Of a stretch of 64,000 nucleotides of DNA, positions 18,610 through 27,530 are shown piece after piece. Source of the DNA: Fictibacillus marinisediminis. GTDB taxonomy: Bacteria; Bacillota; Bacilli; Bacillales; Fictibacillaceae. Numbering within the stretch: the stretch's first letter is position 1; each line of letters opens with the position of its first letter. The translations under genes and the position numbers were made by a program. The DNA lies in contig NZ_JAIWJX010000004.1 of NCBI RefSeq assembly GCF_023149135.1, positions 1 through 64,000 of the forward strand, read 5' to 3'. The notes beneath the pieces were generated by a model. That model was not told where the DNA came from. It did no database searches and saw only the letters and a list, made by a program, of their open reading frames with translations.

Positions 18610-19344
18610 TTAGATCCTGTCACATGCTTTAAAATGTTTCCGGAATCGTTCAATTTCATCAGTAGTTCCCAGGGGAAAACATGTTTTTACAATTTCCATT
18701 TTTATTGTGTTTCCTTGCTTAATGAGTTCGTTGTATAACGGTCCAACATAATATTCTCCAGCTGCCCTCCATTTGCTGTCAATGGCCTTTTCCGCTAGCT
18801 GAACAAACGAGGCACCTGTTTTAAAGAAATACAGGCCGGTTGATGCATAAGGAGACATTGGCGTCTTTTCCAGTACTTCGTCAACCGTACCATCTAAGTT
18901 TGCTTTAATATAACTTAAATTCGGTTCTGTGGATTCGAAGCTCCAAACTACACCGTCTGCACAATTTTGATGAGGTGACCATGAATGGTAACCGATATCA
19001 ATATAGGTATCACAATTAAAGATAAGTAAAGGTTGTTGATTATTGATGTACTGTTTGGCCTTTAATACTGTTTCTGCTTGTCCTCTGGTCCAAGATTCAA
19101 TGGTAAAGACCGTGCAAGGATACGGGCAATACTGTTTGATTTTCTTTAGAAGTGAGGTGTGTTGTAGATCCCGTTTTAAACAGATGAATATCAATTTATA
19201 GGGCTTCTGAAAAAAAGGTTTTAATCCTTGTAACGCCCAGGAAAATAAAGGTTCTCCCTCGCATTCTACTAACATTTTAGGAAGAGAATAGCCTGCTTTC
19301 TTTAACCGTTCTCCTTTACCAGCCATAGGGATGATGATATTCAT
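18610..19344 (-). CDS. sugar-phosphate-type nucleotidyltransferase
   Basis: 244 residues of the NTP_transferase fold. The N-terminal nucleotide-binding signature MNIIIPMAGKGERLKKAGY is followed by LPKMLVECEGEPLF; the metal-binding FNCDTYI stands where LxGD is usual. Such enzymes join a nucleoside triphosphate to a sugar phosphate or other small phosphate. The start overlaps the HAD gene stop (ATGA-type), so the pair is translationally coupled. A paralogous HAD-nucleotidyltransferase pair lies at 45739-46811. Probable role is making an activated group for transfer to the product; the substrate is unknown. Confidence 0.8.
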   Translation of the reverse strand: MNIIIPMAGKGERLKKAGYSLPKMLVECEGEPLFSWALQGLKPFFQKPYKLIFICLKRDLQHTSLLKKIKQYCPYPCTVFTIESWTRGQAETVLKAKQYINNQQPLLIFNCDTYIDIGYHSWSPHQNCADGVVWSFESTEPNLSYIKANLDGTVDEVLEKTPMSPYASTGLYFFKTGASFVQLAEKAIDSKWRAAGEYYVGPLYNELIKQGNTIKMEIVKTCFPLGTTDEIERFRKHFKACDRI

Positions 19345-19694
19345 ACTTGGATTTCCTTAATCCATGTTAGTGCATCCGGCCAATTTTTAAATGAAAGGGC
19401 TAGATCATCGATGTATACTTCCCCATAGGGTTTTCCGAATACGACTTCATCGTAAGGGATCTCATAACGATCGAGCCAATCTAACGTTTGTTTCCCTACA
19501 TTCGCAATAACCTTTCCCACATTTCCATGCTGTGTTTTCATATTTCTAGCCGTGTGTATGATAATTTCATGACCTTGATTCTTTAATTGTTTTACGCCCT
19601 CTATTGCTCCAGGTAGTGGTTCTAATTCCGAGTAGGTCATGTGTGATTGACGTAGTTCACACAACGTGCCGTCAAGATCTATCACAATTCTCAT
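19341..19694 (-). CDS. small HAD-family phosphatase, capsule type
   Basis: 117 residues. HAD motif I is RIVIDLDGTLC; motif II is IIHTARN; the C-terminal motif is VYIDDLA. It belongs to the short HAD group often beside nucleotidyltransferases in capsule and polysaccharide clusters. GGAGGA is 5 bases upstream of the ATG. It would dephosphorylate a small intermediate made for the adjacent nucleotidyltransferase, or hydrolyse its product. The paralogue at 45739 shares nearly every motif, including HTARxMxTxxGNVGKV or its close form. Confidence 0.8.
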   Translation of the reverse strand: MRIVIDLDGTLCELRQSHMTYSELEPLPGAIEGVKQLKNQGHEIIIHTARNMKTQHGNVGKVIANVGKQTLDWLDRYEIPYDEVVFGKPYGEVYIDDLALSFKNWPDALTWIKEIQV

Positions 19695-19703
19695 ATTGTC
19701 CTC

Positions 19704-20648
19704 CTATTGTCCATCTTGTAGAAGTTGATACAAAAGTTCGGTTCCCAACCCGTACATGACCCACTGCCGTTGAGGAAAGTCTTGATGAAGTGGAATCATG
19801 GAAAGAAAAAGAAGTGCTTCAATGAGGCGAACTTTTTTATCATTTAATTGAAGAATATCGGCCAATACATCGTGAATACCTACTTGTTTTTCAGTGGTGT
19901 GAAGTTGGTATTCAATGCAAGTAGAAGTGGTCTGCACATCGAAACGATTGTGAATAAGCAAGTCATAACCTGATAAACTATGCCTTAGTTTTGCAAGATC
20001 ATAACGTGGATCCCCATATGGCGTAAGCTTCCCGAAGGAGCCTCTCGGATCAATCACCTTGATACGTCGAGTTTGATCATCATAAAAGATGTTGGAAAAA
20101 CAAAGATCCCCATGGATAATAGCTCCACTGTTTGTATTCAGGAGATCCAAAAGATAGTTTTGATTCTCCATTAATAAAAGCAGCGGGTTAGGGTACGATT
20201 TTCCGTTAATTTTTAACGCTTTTTTAACATGGCTTCCCCTATGAACCAACAGATTTTTTTGTAGATACTCAGTTAACCGGTTTATGGTTTTGTCCCAATA
20301 CATGGAGTGAATTTGCTCTTTATCTAAGGGCATTTGATATTGCTGGAAATCAGATAACATGGCTTGTACGGCCTCTCCAACATGATCCCAATTGACATTA
20401 TCTTTTTTCAAATAAAGTTGGGATAGAGTAGGGGAAGAAATACGTTCCAATTCCACATACATGTTATTGGAACCTAAAGAGTACCCATGTACACGAGGCA
20501 TATAGATATGAAGGGAAGAGGGTAATTGAATGTACCATAAAATTTCACTTTGAAGAATGTCCGTCTTATGACTGGTTTTCTTTACGGTCAGACCATTATT
20601 TGTGAGTTGTAAGGAATTGAAGAAGCGTGAATTATAACTTTCATTCAT
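19704..20648 (-). CDS. APH-like small-molecule kinase
   Basis: 314 residues. The catalytic loop IIHGDLCFSNIFYD and metal-binding KVIDPRGSFG identify an aminoglycoside/choline kinase fold. Next to a HAD phosphatase and nucleotidyltransferase this is more likely a kinase of a small alcohol or sugar than drug resistance, but self-resistance cannot be excluded. It follows the peptidase stop by 2 bases. Ribosome site weak (AGAGTGAT), consistent with coupling to the upstream gene. Confidence 0.75.
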   Translation of the reverse strand: MNESYNSRFFNSLQLTNNGLTVKKTSHKTDILQSEILWYIQLPSSLHIYMPRVHGYSLGSNNMYVELERISSPTLSQLYLKKDNVNWDHVGEAVQAMLSDFQQYQMPLDKEQIHSMYWDKTINRLTEYLQKNLLVHRGSHVKKALKINGKSYPNPLLLLMENQNYLLDLLNTNSGAIIHGDLCFSNIFYDDQTRRIKVIDPRGSFGKLTPYGDPRYDLAKLRHSLSGYDLLIHNRFDVQTTSTCIEYQLHTTEKQVGIHDVLADILQLNDKKVRLIEALLFLSMIPLHQDFPQRQWVMYGLGTELLYQLLQDGQ

Positions 20649-20650
20649 GT

Positions 20651-22189
20651 TTAATCACTCTTTGTTTTAAAATAAGCTTTTATTTCATCTTTTAAATACT
20701 GAGAGGTTATGGGAAGGAAAAAATCAGCGTTAGACGCATCTTTCCATCTAAGAGAAGCACCTGGATAAAACAAGTGTTCTTTTAGATCCTGTATAGCATC
20801 TGGGGAAAAGGGTTCCTTAAAAGATGATTTCAAATAAATAAATAGAGTAGAGGCAATTAATTCACCAAATAAGTAGTTATGGTAGTAAACAGGTAAGCTG
20901 GAGAGGTGTGATTTACTTGCCCAATATGGAAAGTCCCAGTCCTCAGGTGGGTTCACCTTTTGAATGTCTTTTACCAATGTCCACCATAACTCGTTTAGGT
21001 TTTGTTCGGGATTTTCGTATAACTGCATTTCAAACAACGTTAAGGTCATGGTCCAATACAGCCGGACCAACAAGTTTTGATAGTATGTTTCTTTAGCTAA
21101 AACCTCCGAAGCGTCTTTGGAAGGGAAATGGATAGAATATAGAGGGATTTTCTCGAACAACAAGGCGATCGCTTCACTGATAAAGATTTGCGAAGGCTGT
21201 TTAAGTAAAAAGGGAAGAGAGGGGTTCATGGACATTTCATAAGCACCATGACCGAGTTCATGGAGCAGTGTCTGAATAGATTGAAAGGTGGGATTTTGAT
21301 TCACTGAAATTCGAATGTCTCCCTGTCGGTCCACATGAAAACAAAAGCCAGTGGGGCTTTTTTCTTGATCATTGGTGAAATTCCCATTTTGGATTAGTGG
21401 TGCGATGTCGAGGTTGATTTTTTCAAAAAAATCCTTGATGTCTAGCATATCAATTGAACAGTTTATATGATTATTTTTATAGTACTGAAAAAAAGGATGC
21501 TGATAATGCCAAGGCTGAATTTCTTGAGATGAGATATTAAACTTTTCCATGATTTCTTCATCAATCATTTGTTTAAGGTATTCATATATAGGATCTAGAG
21601 AGGATTTGATATGATAAATGGTTTCTTTTACATCCTTTACATTTAAATCCTGTGTGGACAATTTAAGTTCATAAAAGTTTGAATATCCCTTTTCTCGTGC
21701 AACTTGATTTCTCTTCTTAACTAAAGTGAGTAACTGATCCTCAATTTCTTGGCCACTCTTCATATAAGCTTCCCAATACTTTTTACGTTCATTGGGATCA
21801 GGTTGGTTTTCCAGTTCCCCAAGGAGTTCGCTTTCTGTAAAGGTTTGTCCATCAATGGTAGGACGGAATGTAGCGAAATGGAAGTTAAGCCCACTCCACA
21901 ACTCATTCATTTGTTCTCGTAAGGTCAAATCATAACTAAACTCTAATGTTTCATTCCGAAGCATATTGATTTGCATATGTTCAAGCGAGGTGTTATTTGA
22001 TCGCTCCTTTGTCTTTGATTTGATCAGTTGCTGTACCTCTTGGGATAATAATAGGGTTTGATAAGCCTTTTCAGTTTGATCGGCTGCTTCAATCAAATCT
22101 GGATTTCCAGTTACAAGTAAATGCCATAAAGAATCCATCATTCTCTCATATTTTTGCTTCATTTCCATATTGAGCCGCTGTAATTCCAT
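20651..22189 (-). CDS. gluzincin metallopeptidase (M2/M3-like), copy 1
   Basis: 512 residues. Zinc motif LLHELGHGAYEM (HExGH), with the third ligand in IFISEAIALLFE about 28 residues later. The C-terminal PVYYHNYLFGELIAS recalls M2/ACE-like and M3 oligopeptidases. No signal peptide, so cytoplasmic. The paralogue at 44017-45591 matches along its length. There is no clear ribosome site; ATG 22189 is kept because its N-terminus aligns with the paralogue, and coupling to the isomerase gene 3 bases upstream is likely. It may trim a peptide or amino-acid cap, or use the fold for another hydrolysis. Confidence 0.8.
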   Translation of the reverse strand: MELQRLNMEMKQKYERMMDSLWHLLVTGNPDLIEAADQTEKAYQTLLLSQEVQQLIKSKTKERSNNTSLEHMQINMLRNETLEFSYDLTLREQMNELWSGLNFHFATFRPTIDGQTFTESELLGELENQPDPNERKKYWEAYMKSGQEIEDQLLTLVKKRNQVAREKGYSNFYELKLSTQDLNVKDVKETIYHIKSSLDPIYEYLKQMIDEEIMEKFNISSQEIQPWHYQHPFFQYYKNNHINCSIDMLDIKDFFEKINLDIAPLIQNGNFTNDQEKSPTGFCFHVDRQGDIRISVNQNPTFQSIQTLLHELGHGAYEMSMNPSLPFLLKQPSQIFISEAIALLFEKIPLYSIHFPSKDASEVLAKETYYQNLLVRLYWTMTLTLFEMQLYENPEQNLNELWWTLVKDIQKVNPPEDWDFPYWASKSHLSSLPVYYHNYLFGELIASTLFIYLKSSFKEPFSPDAIQDLKEHLFYPGASLRWKDASNADFFLPITSQYLKDEIKAYFKTKSD

Positions 22190-22192
22190 AAA

Positions 22193-22909
22193 TTAAGCCT
22201 CAAATCCTATGAATTTTTTTACTTCTTTAATATTGAAGTCGATGGTAGTAAGGGAGGCTTTTATCTTTTCGCTTTCTTCAATAATGATCCAGGAATCCTT
22301 TTGAAGAATATCAATTAAGAAAGAAAAAAGGATACTCGATAGCTCTCGTACATGGACTCCCTTAACAAACCTTGAGAATCTTTGAAAAAAAGAAGCGGTA
22401 TCAATATTAGCTAAGTTTAAATGACAGGTGTCAGGTAAAAGAAAAAGGGGTTGATTGACATTTTCTAAAAGTGACGTTATGTCCTTTTCAAAAAAAATAC
22501 ATTGTTTAAAATGAGGATGAATCGTAGTCGTTATATTATAAGATGAGTAAATTTTTGTGATTTCGTCAATAAACATGTACATCTGGGAGAGGGACGTATC
22601 TTTATAACGTAACCCAGGAGCCAGTATGACCATCGGAACTCCTAGACGTGACATTTTATGAGCTAATAAACTATGATGCATCAAGATTTCTCGTTTTCGA
22701 CGAAAATTTTGAAAATGACCAAATTCAAATACGGATGAAAGGGTAAGGCCATATGCGTCCAGATGAGATTTAATGAGGGAAATATCCTGGAGAAAGGCAC
22801 TTCCCATTTCTACCGATGTCATCCCGTGATCGGAAATTCGTTTAAAGGCCGCAAGGTAATCATGTTTCCATTGACTAACATGATACGATATATACGGATT
22901 AAACCTCAT
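22193..22909 (-). CDS. TIM-barrel sugar isomerase/epimerase-like protein
   Basis: 238 residues from ATG 22909, overlapping the TGA of the upstream dioxygenase gene; GAGGA is 6 bases before it. The pattern of strands ending in acidic or His residues (SVEMGSAF, VILAPG, TIHPHFKQ, LLPDTCH, GVHVREL) fits the AP endonuclease 2 / xylose isomerase-like fold, which binds divalent metal. Members isomerise sugars or keto acids. It lies in a tight operon with two PhyH-type dioxygenases, so may act on a sugar or hydroxy acid precursor. Substrate unknown. Confidence 0.7.
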   Translation of the reverse strand: MRFNPYISYHVSQWKHDYLAAFKRISDHGMTSVEMGSAFLQDISLIKSHLDAYGLTLSSVFEFGHFQNFRRKREILMHHSLLAHKMSRLGVPMVILAPGLRYKDTSLSQMYMFIDEITKIYSSYNITTTIHPHFKQCIFFEKDITSLLENVNQPLFLLPDTCHLNLANIDTASFFQRFSRFVKGVHVRELSSILFSFLIDILQKDSWIIIEESEKIKASLTTIDFNIKEVKKFIGFEA

Positions 22910-23736
22910 CTCCAATCCTCAAAGTAGTGAGCCTGCTTTATTGAAAACACGGTTCCATACTTCTCGGTTATTTTTGTGTTTTTATTCAATCGTCTTCTTA
23001 CTTTTTCTCCGTACCGATTGTATAACCAATTAAAGTTTAAGGCTAATCGTTCCACGCTTGCTCCCGTAAAATGACCAATTAGTGACCTTCGAAAACGATA
23101 ACTGGATTCGTTTTTCGTAGATCCATGGATGATTCTTCCGTTAAAAATAACAATATCACCGGGCTTAGTTTGTACGTTGATTATTTGATCTGGATCGTCA
23201 ATTTCAACTTTTTGTCCTGCATCCGAAAAATACTCTCTAACACTATTTGTTTTTGTCTTAGGTTGAATCAACTTCATTTTTTGTGAACCTTTAATAAAAG
23301 TTAAACCGCCGTTTTCATGATCTGAACCATCCAAGCTAATCCAAGCTGCGTACGTTGTGCCCGGTGTAACGCCGAAGGCATAATTGTCTTGGTGCATCGG
23401 CAATCCAGGTGTATCGGGAGACTTAAAATAATAACTAGTAGAGATCAGAAGGGGTTCCTCACCAATGATTTCAGCCATTAAGTCAAACAGATGTGTTTTA
23501 AAAATGGCATCGGCAACAATCGAATTCTTTTTGTGATAATCGCGTAAGCGAGGATACAAGCTGAATAAGGGTTTATCACGGTTTTGAAGGATGGATTTAT
23601 TTTGAAGAAGATGAACCCTTATGCGTTCGTATTCCTCCATTACTAACGTGATGTATTGTTGCGGATAAACATCTGAAAGAACCAAATAGCCTTCCTTATC
23701 AAAAAATTCCTTTTGCTCATCTTGAATATGGATCAT
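22906..23736 (-). CDS. PhyH-family Fe(II)/2-oxoglutarate dioxygenase, copy 1
   Basis: 276 residues. The facial triad appears as MHQDNYAFG (HxD) and RIIHGSTKN (distal His), with the 2-oxoglutarate-binding Arg in SYRFRRSLIGH. This family hydroxylates or halogen-free oxidises carbon centres. GGAGG lies 7 bases before the ATG. The neighbouring gene upstream is a paralogue with the same motifs in register, so the two probably catalyse successive or alternative oxidations in the pathway. Confidence 0.85.
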   Translation of the reverse strand: MIHIQDEQKEFFDKEGYLVLSDVYPQQYITLVMEEYERIRVHLLQNKSILQNRDKPLFSLYPRLRDYHKKNSIVADAIFKTHLFDLMAEIIGEEPLLISTSYYFKSPDTPGLPMHQDNYAFGVTPGTTYAAWISLDGSDHENGGLTFIKGSQKMKLIQPKTKTNSVREYFSDAGQKVEIDDPDQIINVQTKPGDIVIFNGRIIHGSTKNESSYRFRRSLIGHFTGASVERLALNFNWLYNRYGEKVRRRLNKNTKITEKYGTVFSIKQAHYFEDWR

Positions 23737-23804
23737 AAGGACGCCTCCCTATTTTTTTATTCCATGAAAATTGGGCCGTTTCCGGATACGTATTCCTTTT
23801 TTGT

Positions 23805-24515
23805 TTACAAGGTAATTGTAATTAAGTGTAACTTTTTAGCACTCACAGGTGCAAAATGCGAGATAATGGATTGCCTGAATTCTTCTTTTGTGTTGTTTGG
23901 AGGCGAATCATGAAGTACAGCGCCGTTGTAAATGACAATATCTCCAGGGGAAGTGTTCAGATGTACGATTTCATGCCCTTCAGGAACTTTTAAAGTCTGT
24001 ACATACCCACCGAAGGTATCAGCCTTTTCATCGATTGTTTTTTCAGGTTCCAATATATCAAAATCAGCGGTGCCTTGTACGAACCGCATGCTTCCATTTT
24101 CAGTTTTTGCTTCACTTAAACTCACCCAAACTGCAATACATTTTCCGGGAGTTACACCAATCCCATAATTGTCTTGATGCATGGGCATACCCTGAGCTCC
24201 TGGGGGCTTGAAATAAAAATTAGTGGAGATTAGATCGACTTCTTCCTCCAACAAATGTTCCACTAAGGAGATGACCTCAGGTTTCATGACAAAGTGAAAC
24301 ACGTTCTCCTCTTTTTGATGATAATCTTTGATTCTGGGATAAAGGGATTCTAGGGGTTTCTCAGGGTCTTGTTGGATAATTCCCTCCCTAACTTGATCCA
24401 TCCATAAATGTTGATACTGTTCTTTTAATTTTTCCACTTCTTCAGATGTATAGGCATTTGGAATCACAACAAAGCCTTGCTGTTTAAACTCGTCCAGTAT
24501 GCTGGTCATGGTCAT
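23805..24515 (-). CDS. PhyH-family Fe(II)/2-oxoglutarate dioxygenase, copy 2
   Basis: 236 residues from ATG 24515, with GAGGGGG 7 bases upstream; TTG 24518 is too close. HxD is in MHQDNYGIG and the distal His in AVLHDSPPNN; the Arg is in EEFRQSIISHF. First gene of the minus-strand operon. It is shorter at the C-terminus than its neighbour by about 35 residues. Similar enzymes oxidise small polar metabolites or carrier-bound acyl groups. Confidence 0.85.
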   Translation of the reverse strand: MTMTSILDEFKQQGFVVIPNAYTSEEVEKLKEQYQHLWMDQVREGIIQQDPEKPLESLYPRIKDYHQKEENVFHFVMKPEVISLVEHLLEEEVDLISTNFYFKPPGAQGMPMHQDNYGIGVTPGKCIAVWVSLSEAKTENGSMRFVQGTADFDILEPEKTIDEKADTFGGYVQTLKVPEGHEIVHLNTSPGDIVIYNGAVLHDSPPNNTKEEFRQSIISHFAPVSAKKLHLITITL

Positions 24516-24716
24516 CAATAGACCCCCTCAGTTAATTAGTAGTAGGTCAAGCATATTAAAATAAAGGACAGATTCCTCGGCTTTATTTGTATATTTGGCC
24601 AAGTAGCTACCATCTATAAGGTTGTAGGCAATAATAGCCGAGTGTTCCTCCTTCATATCGCCTATTCTAGGGTTAATCAAGTGTAAAAGCGATGACTACC
24701 TAGTAAGGAGGCATTT

Positions 24717-24890
24717 ATGGATCCAAAAAAAACAGACCCTAAGAAAAACGAAAATCATAAGGATCATGATATGAAATCTAAAGCTTTAAGAGAATATTAC
24801 TTACTAGAAGACTCACTGCAATATGATAAACCCCATTGGGAGCATCTTTATTTCTCGAGATTTCAACGTATGTTTTGGGGGAAATTTTAA
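24717..24890 (+). CDS. small basic/aromatic protein, 57 aa
   Basis: 57 residues, with an excellent site TAAGGAGG 5 bases before the ATG. The first 20 residues are Lys/Asp/Asn-rich (MDPKKTDPKKN); the rest has a helix with YYLLEDSLQYD and an aromatic end (WEHLYFSRFQRMFWGKF). No family recognised. It is flanked by a divergent operon and followed by a strong terminator shared with the rep gene, so it is a free-standing gene. Confidence 0.6.
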   Translation: MDPKKTDPKKNENHKDHDMKSKALREYYLLEDSLQYDKPHWEHLYFSRFQRMFWGKF

Positions 24891-24916
24891 CAGAGATTTC
24901 TTCTTGATAAACGTAG

Positions 24917-24946
24917 AAAACCGCCTCCCGAGTGGGGGCGGTTTTC
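24917..24946. terminator. bidirectional terminator between small gene and rep
   Basis: AAACCGCCTCC (24918-24928) pairs with GGGGCGGTTT (24935-24944) apart from a T-G pair, with A and T runs on either side. It serves the small plus-strand gene and the convergent replication gene. Confidence 0.85.
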
Positions 24947-24955
24947 TGTGTGGTC

Positions 24956-26266
24956 TTAGGAGGTAACCGGAAAAAGAGAAGAATAATAGGTTCTAATTTC
25001 CTGGTCTTTAAATTCGGAGGAGTCGAGGAGGGGGAGGTTTTGCTGCTTTCTCTTATCCATCATAGCGCTTAAATACTGAAGGACTTCGTTTTTGTAGCGC
25101 TGGAGGACAACTTCTTCATCTTGGTGTGAAAACTCCATGATGTTATAAAGAAGTTGTTTGATTTGGAGAAGATGCTCTTCAATAATGGAGGCGTTATACT
25201 CAGGTTCCCGAGGCAAGGTGTCACCTGAAACGTTCAAATCTTCGGTAGTCCTTAGATATTCAGGAAGTTTACTTTCTGAATGCCTGGTAACAGAATGAGC
25301 ATAATCCTCTCTAATTGATTGAATCAGATAACCTACTGGATTGTCCGTTTTTTTCTTAGTAAAGACCGACTGGCTATATCGAATATTTCGCTCGATTTGT
25401 TCTAATGGAAAATCGTTTATTAAACTTTTTGCTACTGAGGTTTTGATCCCTGTATTTTCTAAAATTACTTTTAGTTGCACTTTTGGATCCGGGTCTTTTG
25501 AAACAGATAGTGCCCTTTGCTTGTTGGTATTTTTAAAAATTAAAAATTTGATTTCGGTTACTTTTTTTCCGGTCTTTGTTTCTGCAAACTCAAAACACAG
25601 ATCGGTTTTTTCCTCAAGTTCCTTTTTGCTGACGTTCAATATCTTATCCTTAAAATGACCGAATAACTTGTACTTAGTCGGTGAAATACCAATCACTTCA
25701 CGGAGTTCATCCAGTAAAAAGGTTCGTTGGCCAATGTGCTCATATTGTTTCAATAACTCATAAATACGAATAGAGTACGCAGAGCGCAATTGTATAATAT
25801 TTTTTAACTGATATGTAGTAAATTTTTCTTTTAACTGCAATAAGTATGGTTTTAGCTTGGGACTGAATTCCAGTTCTACATAACCCTTCCCATGAAAATA
25901 TTCAGCACTGGAAAGCCAAGTGATATCCAGAATTGACTGATCCGTATAAAGAGGTAGGGTTTTTAGTTGAAGGGCTTTGACGATTTTGCGAATTTCTGTA
26001 TATTTACCTGTCGATTTCAAGCCCAAGAGTTGGACGAAATCGGAAACTTTGATTCGATAAGGTCGAAAAGCTTCATCAGAAGGTTGAACCAGACTAGAAA
26101 GGCATAATATTAGCTTTTGCTCTAAGACAGAAAGTTGATATTTCTTTTCAATTAGTGCGTTGGACTTAGTCACCCAATGATAAGCATTCAAATGATCCGT
26201 TTCTTGTACTTTGTAAAACGATAAATGATCACCTCGAGGAGGATCTAGTTCTTTTATGTGAATCAT
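24956..26266 (-). CDS. Rep_3-family plasmid replication initiator
   Basis: 436 residues, with AGGAGGT 6 bases before the ATG. The N-terminal half shows the winged-helix initiator pattern of RepB/RepA proteins: VTKSNALIEKKYQLSVLEQKLIL, then KVSDFVQLLGL, and FTTYQLKNIIQLRSAYSIRIYELLKQY, with the second winged helix near LLDELREVIGI. This type binds iterons at a theta origin. The C-terminal third is extra compared with small Rep_3 proteins. It proves that the DNA is, or contains, a plasmid replicon. Confidence 0.9.
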   Translation of the reverse strand: MIHIKELDPPRGDHLSFYKVQETDHLNAYHWVTKSNALIEKKYQLSVLEQKLILCLSSLVQPSDEAFRPYRIKVSDFVQLLGLKSTGKYTEIRKIVKALQLKTLPLYTDQSILDITWLSSAEYFHGKGYVELEFSPKLKPYLLQLKEKFTTYQLKNIIQLRSAYSIRIYELLKQYEHIGQRTFLLDELREVIGISPTKYKLFGHFKDKILNVSKKELEEKTDLCFEFAETKTGKKVTEIKFLIFKNTNKQRALSVSKDPDPKVQLKVILENTGIKTSVAKSLINDFPLEQIERNIRYSQSVFTKKKTDNPVGYLIQSIREDYAHSVTRHSESKLPEYLRTTEDLNVSGDTLPREPEYNASIIEEHLLQIKQLLYNIMEFSHQDEEVVLQRYKNEVLQYLSAMMDKRKQQNLPLLDSSEFKDQEIRTYYSSLFPVTS

Positions 26267-26596
26267 GCTAACCTCCTATCTTTCTCTTATTACACAATGA
26301 ATTATGAGATTTCTAACGGAGAGAAATAACTTTTAAAAGTTAAAGATAAAACGCTAACCCTTTTTTAGAGGAAAAAGGTTATCCATCAAAAAGTTTCGTT
26401 AGGTTAACTATGAGGGATACCAGAAATGAAGACTCGGCTTTTTGTGTGTTCTCCATTTTTTTGTATAAGAAAAGGATTCATCTACTGTAATTTATATAAA
26501 CAAGACTGTTGTTTCTGCTTATTTATATCACTTTTGATTAGATATAGTCTTTTGTTTTTGGAAAGCTTTTTTAGCAAGAAATTCTTTTTTTGAAAA

Positions 26597-26616
26597 ATTA
26601 TAAGAACATATGTTCT
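26597..26616 (-). promoter_or_regulatory. perfect LexA-type palindrome abutting a TATAAT
   Basis: AGAACATATGTTCT (26603-26616) is a full palindrome and contains the best Bacillus LexA core GAACATATGTTC. On the minus strand TATAAT (26597-26602) directly follows it, so LexA would sit in the -35/-10 spacer of a promoter reading towards rep, about 330 bases away. No open reading frame lies nearer on that strand. Confidence 0.6.
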
Positions 26617-26844
26617 ATTTTAATACATAAAAAGACAGAATACAACAATTTTTAGGAAATAGATTACAGGATACATTAAACAACTTTACCTGAATGAGGT
26701 TGTATCCAAAATTAGAGTGCCGCTTTATTTGAAAAAAGTTTTCATGTAAAGGAAAAAAAAATTAAAAACATTGTAAGAATTTCCACCTTTTCTACGTTAC
26801 ATATTATGAAGGGCTTGATAAAGGAGCATCCTTCTACGGGTTAG

Positions 26845-26858
26845 TACTTTTTACTCGC
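26845..26858 (+). repeat. 14-base element shared with the AraC gene upstream region
   Basis: TACTTTTTACTCGC occurs here 31 bases before the small gene at 26890 and, inverted, at 32001-32014, 28 bases before the AraC gene. A looser form (TTTTACTCGGCG) is at 28432-28443. It may be a common operator or chance. Confidence 0.25.
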
Positions 26859-26889
26859 GTTAAAGTCTCCCTTAAACCTTTGAAAAGGA

Positions 26890-27090
26890 GTGTGGGAAAA
26901 CATCAATTGGATCAGAAAAGCAACGGAGTGGTTTGAAACTCTTTTTGCAAGACACCTTGTGGATGCTGAGCTACAAGACCCTAAGTGTGTAGTGGATATG
27001 TGTGATGATAAAAACTTTAGGGTATGTATTGTGCATCCTCCAATGAACCAGCATTTCTTTCTTACGTTGAACTATCCCCATAACCAATGA
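26890..27090 (+). CDS. small protein of unknown function, 66 aa
   Basis: Reads from GTG 26890, but AAAGGAG overlaps that codon, so the true start is unclear. The sequence (RKATEWFETLFARHLVDAEL, then a strand-rich part VVDMCDDKNFRVCIVHPP) looks like a folded alpha/beta peptide and is not low-complexity. Its stop overlaps the ATG at 27087 in front of the VOC gene, suggesting coupling. Family unknown. Confidence 0.4.
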   Translation: MWENINWIRKATEWFETLFARHLVDAELQDPKCVVDMCDDKNFRVCIVHPPMNQHFFLTLNYPHNQ

Positions 27091-27107
27091 AGGAGCGTGT
27101 TTTAAAA

Positions 27108-27473
27108 ATGGCAGTTATTAATCGATTAGGAAGTGTTTTTATTCATGTAAGTGATTTGAAAAAATCAACGGAATGGTATGCTAAGATTTTAGAAAAGCCG
27201 CAGCCGGAGGAGGAACCTCAAGGCCCTGTACATTGGTTTGAAATGGGGGAAGGACGAGGCGTTCTTCTTGACGATAATCGAAACAATGCGGATCATGTTC
27301 GCCCCTCGTTTATGTTGAATACGGAAGATGTTGATCGAGCTTACAAATTAGTGAAAGAAAATGGAGGTGAAATCATTCGGGAGATTGAAAGAGATGACAT
27401 GGTTTCCTTCTTTAATTTCAAGGATCCAGATGGAAACATGGTTATGGTTTGTCAGGAACACTTTAATCAGTAA
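27108..27473 (+). CDS. VOC (glyoxalase/bleomycin-resistance fold) protein
   Basis: 121 residues from ATG 27108 (start MAVINRLGSVFIHVSDLKK, the usual VOC beginning); an earlier ATG at 27087 overlaps the previous stop and is possible. Two beta-alpha-beta-beta-beta modules are seen: FIHVSDLKKSTEWYAKIL and PSFMLNTEDVDRAYKLV with FKDPDGNMVMVCQ at the end, where the Glu/His metal ligands normally sit. Members bind metal for isomerisation or lyase chemistry, or simply bind antibiotics. Lying between rep and the biosynthetic genes it might be a drug-binding immunity protein. Uncertain. Confidence 0.75.
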   Translation: MAVINRLGSVFIHVSDLKKSTEWYAKILEKPQPEEEPQGPVHWFEMGEGRGVLLDDNRNNADHVRPSFMLNTEDVDRAYKLVKENGGEIIREIERDDMVSFFNFKDPDGNMVMVCQEHFNQ

Positions 27474-27488
27474 TATAGTTATAAATGA

Positions 27489-27530
27489 AGAGTGCCGAAA
27501 CAATGAAGTGTATCGGCACTCTACTTTTTA
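27489..27530. terminator. bidirectional terminator
   Basis: AGAGTGCCGA (27489-27498) and TCGGCACTCT (27513-27522) form a perfect 10-base stem followed by ACTTTTT. It separates the VOC gene from the convergent SRPBCC-PDZ gene. Confidence 0.75.

Larger units (their letters stand above)
26267..26889. other. non-coding region upstream of rep, candidate origin
   Basis: About 620 AT-rich bases with no convincing gene. It holds an inverted repeat TAACCCTTTTTT/AAAAAGGTTA (26355-26366, 26372-26381) with another GGTTA at 26402, long A/T runs (26570-26600, 26750-26770), the inverted repeat GGATACA/TGTATCC (26669-26675, 26701-26707), and a LexA palindrome. I do not see a clean array of direct repeats, so the origin cannot be placed exactly. 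AT-richness and position suit an origin and rep control region. Confidence 0.4.

Noticed and set aside
19704..20648. Aminoglycoside resistance gene
   Set aside because: The APH fold alone does not show drug specificity, and the HAD/nucleotidyltransferase neighbours suggest a biosynthetic kinase.
26669..26707. GGATACA/TGTATCC as a terminator
   Set aside because: No T-run follows and the loop is long (25 bases). It is kept only as part of the candidate origin region.
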